From positions 1,221,001 through 1,285,000 of the forward strand of contig NC_134684.1 in assembly GCF_024713945.1 (NCBI RefSeq): DNA of 64,000 nt, read 5' to 3'. Made by a program: the position numbers and the translations under genes. Shown in pieces: positions 57,222 to 64,000 of the stretch (its first letter is position 1; each line of letters starts with the position of its first letter). The notes beneath the pieces were generated by a model. The model ran no database searches. It saw only the letters and a program-made list of their open reading frames with translations, and was not told the DNA's origin. Source of the DNA: Dermatophagoides farinae (Eukaryota; Arthropoda; Arachnida; Sarcoptiformes; Pyroglyphidae).

Positions 57222-60200
57222 ATCTATCCATTTTCATTATGTAAAGGTTTCATGATTTTGGAAAAAACCAGAAAAAAACATTTACTGACTTGCTGTGGTG
57301 GAATATACACGCAAACACACCAGCAATCAACCCGTATACGTCAGCAAGTATTCTCAATCTCTCTGTCTCTCTTTTTCACTCTTCAATCATCGGGTAAAGA
57401 TTGAGTTATCAAACAAAAAAAAAATTGATTCAAATATCAACATAAAGTTCCCAATACTATGAATCGAATATAGACAGAAAGAGAGAAAGAGATTGACTGT
57501 CGCCATTCTTTCTGAGTAGTAGTGGTGATAGTTTTTGCTTACCGACAAGAACATTTGACAACTCAAATGTCAAACCAAATGTTGGACTAAATTACCGAAG
57601 AAAAAAAAATAAAATAAAATAAAATAAAGAAAAGAAACGGAAACACCAGAACATGAGGCTGAAAAAAAACATTCAAAACCTAACGGAATTGTAAAGGTTT
57701 TTTTGTTGTTGTTTCGTTTGTTTAATACCAGAATCCAAAGAATAAATTCTTGTCTCATCTCCTCTTTTTCATTCATTCAATTTTTTTCGATTCTATTGCA
57801 CCCCAAAAAAATGAAATAAAATGACGGGAAAGGATGACAATGGATTTTTATTTTTTTTTTTTTTCATTCATCCACATTTATATATAGAAATGCTAATAAT
57901 TTATTGAGGTAAAATTGACAAATGAATCGAACCGAAAATGCATTCGATGACAACAACAACAACAACGATACATAGATATGACAAGAATGAGATGAAATGA
58001 ATCGAAACGATAATAATAAAAAATACATGAAACATGGAGAATCGAATTTGAACAAATGACAGATAGGTCAATCAATATTAAAAACAGAGAAAGAGAGAGA
58101 GATAGGGAAAAGAGGTGCTGCAAGTTGATGATCACGATCATCATGATGATGATGATGATGATGAAATCCAAAAAAAAAATCCGAATGAAATGGCCCAAAA
58201 ATGTATGTATGATGGATCGAATTCATCCCCGTTCAATGAAAAAAAGGGCAAACCCAAACCCCCCCAAAAAAAATCTGATTCGAAAATGTGAAAAAAAATA
58301 GCGTCCGGACAAAGGAAATATATATAAAAACGAATCGAAACGAAACGAATAACAAACGACCGAATGGATATTAATCGTATGGTGAATTTATTCACCATAT
58401 ACAGAATATATGATCTATCTATCTATCTATCTATCTATATATATGTGAATAATATTTTTTTGTGAGTGAATGAAAAAAAACAAAATAATAAATTTCGACT
58501 AACATTCAATTTGTGCCCCATTGAAAGATTTTATCGAATGAAAAAGAATAAAAAAAAATACGAGAATACGAGAATAGTATGTGGATAAGCAATGCAAAAA
58601 AAACATTCACAACAACCGCATCAAATCAAGAAGCTGAATGTGAAAACTGAAAACCGAAAAACCAAAAAACAAAACTACTGGGCAAAAAAAAAGTTATTGC
58701 CGAATTGATTTGAGAGATGGAAAGAAAGGAATAAAAAAGGAAGTCATAAGTGGAAAAACGACATGTAATGAAAAAAAAAAGAAAAGAAAAATAATCTAGA
58801 ATTACAGTAAAATAGTTCATTGCTATCGTCATAATCATAATCATTGTCGGTTTTTATATATCAATTCATTCAGATTCCAATGTATGTATGTATCATCAAT
58901 CCTGGTGATCACCACACACACACACACACACACATTCACATCATCATCATCATTTTGTTTTTGGGTTGAAAAGGGTCATATACAGGAAAAATAAAAATGC
59001 GTAACGACATCCTTTTATCATCATCATCAACATCATCATCATTGTCGTTGTGGTGTAATCAATGATAGAATACCATTGGAGAGAGTAATTCGGTATATTC
59101 TGCTCACTTAATATTTTGATGACATATTGTATATACATACTGTGACCATACAGGATGTGATGAAAAAATGCATGTGATGGTTATATGTCATGTCAAATTC
59201 TTAATTCTTATTTTTTTTTCTTTGCAAAATCATTGAAAGGATTCAGAAAAATAAAAATCCAGTAACCAACTTGTACCATATGTTTTTACAATCGGCATGA
59301 TTTTAAGCAGAAGAAGAAAAAAAATACAGCCTAATTAATGGCAAATTATGATTCTTTGGCTAAGGAATCTCAACTCGTTGTGTATCATCAAGTGGTTTGT
59401 TTATTATTTCAAGTGTTATTTAATTTATGAATGGCCAAATATGTTTTTACCATTTTTGATTTGATGATTATTATTATGCATATGGACTATTACTTACCAA
59501 CATCATCATCACCACACGCATATTTTTTTTTGTTTGTGTGTAAACGAAAAGATTGACGAAAAATTAATGCTGATTAGCTACATTCATTCAGTTTCAATTT
59601 AAATTTTTCATATTATGCATATGTGTGTGTGTGTGTGTGTATGTTTGTACATAATGCAAACAAATGCGTACGTTGACGTCTGGTTTGGTTTGGGGATGTG
59701 TTATGTTATTATTGTGGATGGATGTATGTATATGAATATAATTACGATATACGAAGATTACAAAAAAAAGAAAAAAAAAATGTTTGCATGTTGTATGGCC
59801 ATGAAGATGGTTGGTTGGTTGGTTGGTTTATCATCATCACCGTTAACCATCATAATTTTTTTTTCTTTCGCTGTCAAGATATCCAATTTTTTTTTGCTGG
59901 TGTGTGTGTGTGTGTGTGTGTGAGGGTGGATGTCGAAAGTCTTTCTCTCTCTCTCTCTCTGTCTCTTATTCACATACACACAAACGAAATTACAAGTTCA
60001 GCTTGCAAAAAAAATGTTGATTTGTCGGATGATGAAAGAAAGGTCGTAAATGCACACACACACACATACATACACAGATACACAGAGGTCGACTTTTGTA
60101 AACGATTTGACTTTTAGGATCCAGCTTGCTGGCTGGAATTCATCATTAGAGAAAATGAAAATGATTGCCAGATAATCCAAAAATAGCATCATTTATACAG

Positions 60201-61770
60201 AAAAAAACACATCCATGCATGCAGACAGTGCTATAACACATACAAATAGAAATAGAAATAGATCAGACATGGCTAAAAGATTCAAAGACGGACAAGGACG
60301 AATAAACGAATGATGATGATGATGATAACTTAAAGGCCAACAACAGTCAACATTTCTGTATGTGGAAACTGAATTAAGATTTCATTGAAAAATGAATTTT
60401 CCCTACACACACACACACAAACCCCCTCACAATCAGTTTGGATAAAAATTGATCCGTTACATAGAATGAAGCACGAATCCGATGCTAAAAAGACGAAAGT
60501 GATTATTATTATAAGCTCGGTTATGCATGATCCAATTCCATTGATTTTAGAAAAAATGGGAGAAAAAAATCGTAAATTGTAAAAGAAAAATTACAGCATA
60601 CACACAGACACAGATTGGTGAACGGAAGCATGATCCATAATAAGATTAGGAAATTAAATGCCATTTTCTTTCGTTCATTCGTTCTTGGATTCTGTTCACA
60701 CCATTTTGTTTTTGTTTTTTTTTGTTTCGCTTTCACGCTTAACGGAATAACGGTATTCGTTCGTTGTTAGTTAGTTATGAATAATTGATATGAGAAAAAA
60801 GGAAAAAAATGGCAAAGAGAAACAGTGAAAAAAAATCACTTAAAAAAAAAATACTGCGCTTTCTACATTGAATATCACACAAACACAGCAATTGGATATT
60901 TCTCAATAAAAAAAATTCAAATCATTTAAATGATGATGATGAAGAAGCCTTGAAAAAAACATCAAATTTGTCTATATATGGTTCACCCAATTGGGTTTCA
61001 AATTTACACACACGCATAATCACCGGGCCCAGAAAATTTATCATTGGAAAATTTCGTCATATAACCGATATGATTCAATATATGAATATCGTAATCATCA
61101 TCATCAAGTATACACACATTTTGATAACGGGATAATGGTTGTTTAGAGAGAGAGAGAGAGAAAGAAGAAAAAAATCCCTGTGCATCATCAACAACAAAAT
61201 TATTGGTATTATACTATATCGAATATCGTCGTCGTCGTCGTTGTATTTTGTATATTTTGGCCATCGATATCATATCGAGTGCGAAATGAAAGAAAATTGA
61301 TCATCATCAAATCTTGTTGCATGAACCAATGAATGAATTACCTCAATTTTGTCAACAAAAAGAAGTAGGAAAAAAAACCACAACAAACGATGAAATATTG
61401 ACTTGAAGAAATTGTCATTGAATAATAATAATAAAAAATGTATTAACCAATTAAATAAATCAGGATTCAAATTTCATTTTTTTTTCATAGATTCTCGTCG
61501 AAAACGAAAGATTAAAAATTATTGAACAACAACAAGGGAAACAATTTTTTTTCGATTCTTTCATTCATGAGAATTTGAGAATCGTTTGAATAAATTTGTT
61601 CGCAATATCAGAAAAAAAATAAGCCAGAACCAATTTTACAATATACGAGCGGTAATCATCATTATGATGATGATCATGAAGGAATCAAGTGACATAATAA
61701 CAATACATGATGAAAGTAGGAGAAAAAAAATAGCTGGAAACCGGATCATCATCAAAATGACCACAACCAC

Positions 61771-61803
<33 letters not shown>

Positions 61804-63942
61804 GTGATGGTAATAATAAAATCCAAAACGTATAAAAATGATCGATCCATTTATCTTTCGTTTCTTTTCACACATTGATTTAATAATGATAATGATAATG
61901 ACCACTAAAGAAATGAAAATAAAAGGTAATCATTGAATGACCGAAACAATTTTCAAATTAATTTCGATCGAAATTTTCAATAAAAAAAATGAAAAAAAAT
62001 CGATCAAAATATCCGTTTCATTGATATTGGAATTGATGATAATGTGAAAAATTCTACTTTATGACCACTATATATATCGGAAATGTAGGAATTACCGAAG
62101 AATATTCCTCCATTTTTTTTACCAATACAATCTTTATATTTCATTTCTAGAAAAATTATCGATTGATTTGTAGCCAAAGAAAAAAAAAATGACACGGCTT
62201 TGTCTGTTTAAATTTGTTAATTTGAATGAACCAAAAAAACAACTTGCATTTTGTCCAAATGAAATCTTGTCATTCTCATCATCATCATCATCGTCATTGC
62301 TGAAAGATATTATGATACACAAAATGAAATGACAGAACGAAAAGTTTTTCTTTCACACTAACTGTCAAAAAATTCTTCACGAAACAAACAAACAAACGAA
62401 TAAACAGAAAAAAACAACTACCCAGGCAAATATATTTTGAATTGGCGTGTGAAAAACTTTTCTCTTTTTCAAGAAGACTGTCGTCCGTTTGTATTGTAAG
62501 TCATAAAAAAAAGATTCATAGAATCAACGACACTATAAACGAGGATTTTTTTTTTGGTTTGGTTTGGTTTGGTTTAGTTTGGTGTTGATTTTGCATGATT
62601 TTTTGCTGTGTGTTTCGATAATTAATTACAATGCTCAAGATAAAATAGACCTTGTGTCTTGGTGTCAAATTTTTTCTGAAAACAGGTCTGATTTGATCAA
62701 AAAAAAAGAAAAAAAATAAACAGGTCCTATACAATACAATCGACAATCGCACAATCACACAAACAAAATGTCATGTCACTGACATTTATATATATTTTAC
62801 AAGTCAATGAAGGAAAATTGATTGAAAAATTGTTGATTTCAAAAAAAAAACACCAAATTCTTCCTTTGATGATAATGTGTGTGTGTGTGTGCGTGTTTAT
62901 AATAAGCAGGAACAAGCAGGGTATTTTTTCATTTTCATTTTTCTTGTTTTGTTCTGTCGGTGGCCTGTGTTTGTGTAATGTATACAAATCGAACAACAAC
63001 AACAACAAAAAATGAACTCGATTTTTATTTTTGTATAAACAATTAAAAGAAAGAAGAAAAAATTACCACAACCACCACACAACAAGGATTTGTCGTGAAA
63101 TTAAAAAAAAAAAAACAAAATGTGAATAACCAAACAAAAACGAGCAAGATAGAGAGAGAGAGAGAGAGATGAAGATAAAATTAAAACATCACCTAAAACC
63201 AATTTTTTTTCTCGTCTTTTCTCAAGAAAAATAAAAATCAAAAATCTTACAGGCCATATCCATACACAGGCTGAGATAAACAGACGTTGCATTCATTAAA
63301 AGCAATTTTCATAAAAATCGACCATTCATCCATCCATCCATCCATCCATCCAGCCATCCATACATCCAAGTGCATTTTATCATAAATCTCGAATATATAC
63401 AGAAATCTTGTAATTAAATAACAAAATAAACTAAACAATAACATACACTTGCACACACACACACACGGATGGGTAGTGTGTATTATACAACAGGATCCTT
63501 AATTATCAACAACAAAAAATGGTCATATTTGTCAACCAGCCAACCAACAACAACAACAACAACAACAGCCAATCAAAATTCGACCGATACCAATTTTTTT
63601 TATGGATTCACGAAAAAAAAGAAGGAAATGCTTTTTTTTTCGCCAAAAAAAAGATTAGATTTTCACATTTCTTTTCTTCAATACACACACACACACACAC
63701 ACATTGATTTTCCAGTGCAACAACTTTTTTCTTTTACACTCTGTGAATGAATGTGATGGCAAATTTTTTTTTCTTTTTTTTTGATTTTACACTAATAATA
63801 ATAATAACAATAAACGGCAATCTGTGTGTGTGTGTGTGTGTGCATCAATGATTACGCGATATGATGGTGATGATGATGATGAAAATACAAAAAATTTGTC
63901 TACAATAAGTAAAGCAGAAAATATTTGAATTATACGAAAACC

Positions 63943-63977
<35 letters not shown>

Positions 63978-64000
63978 AAATCAAACACAAAAACCTACAA
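55497..64000. other. 8.5-kb gene-free region to the window end
   Basis: No gene recognised. Contents: (ATG)n tracts (for example 58142-58162), (CT)n at 57187-57219, (ATCT)n at 58413-58437, (TG)n at about 59622-59640 and 61777-61802, (TCCA)n near 63326-63351, (CA)n at about 63683-63701 and A28 at 63943-63970. The open frames translate these repeats. Confidence 0.55.

Overview
The window looks like nuclear DNA of a small-genome arthropod, most likely an acariform (astigmatid, house-dust-mite-like) mite. The reasons are spliced genes with consensus GT-AG introns of about 70-170 bp alongside a few very long ones, a zfh1/ZEB zinc-finger homeobox gene of animal type, and AT-rich DNA packed with (ATG/CAT)n, (CA/TG)n, (GA/CT)n, (AAC/GTT)n and long A or T runs. 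The mite assignment is inference from texture; the animal assignment is firm.

Layout. (1) 694-1100, plus strand: a two-exon gene for a 111-residue secreted single-domain protein of the bacterial RlpA double-psi beta-barrel type, with a TATA-like box before it and AATAAA signals after it. (2) 2966-22902, minus strand and convergent with (1): a zfh1/ZEB transcription factor. Ten coding exons can be joined with consistent splice phases into a 1583-codon reading frame: acidic, low-complexity N-terminal exons, four N-terminal C2H2 fingers, a homeodomain, a PLDLS CtBP-type motif and three C-terminal fingers. A 12.0 kb intron separates the acidic N-terminal exons from the finger exons. A second possible first coding exon lies at 29664-29682. 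(3) About 22.9-51.2 kb: no convincing gene apart from that exon; microsatellites, A/T runs and a few perfect inverted repeats. (4) 51165-55496, minus strand: a complete Ty1/copia-type LTR retrotransposon with 260-bp LTRs that are identical by eye, a 5-bp target duplication (TGAGC), a primer-binding site matching the initiator-tRNA-Met anticodon region, and one uninterrupted 1258-codon ORF. (5) 55.5-64 kb: again only simple repeats.

The most unusual item is the retrotransposon. Its ORF can be followed by eye through gag, protease, integrase, reverse transcriptase and the start of RNase H, but the catalytic signatures of protease and RT are gone, a block of RT is missing, and the ORF begins with a second, better-preserved protease/pre-integrase segment. 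Identical LTRs and an exact target duplication show recent mobilisation of something that seems unable to copy itself, so it was probably mobilised in trans while its reading frame stayed open. The second point of interest is the RlpA-like gene, a bacterial-type cell-wall-enzyme fold with an intron and a eukaryotic secretion signal, best explained by an old bacterial acquisition.

All family assignments are by eye against remembered family features; no search was run.
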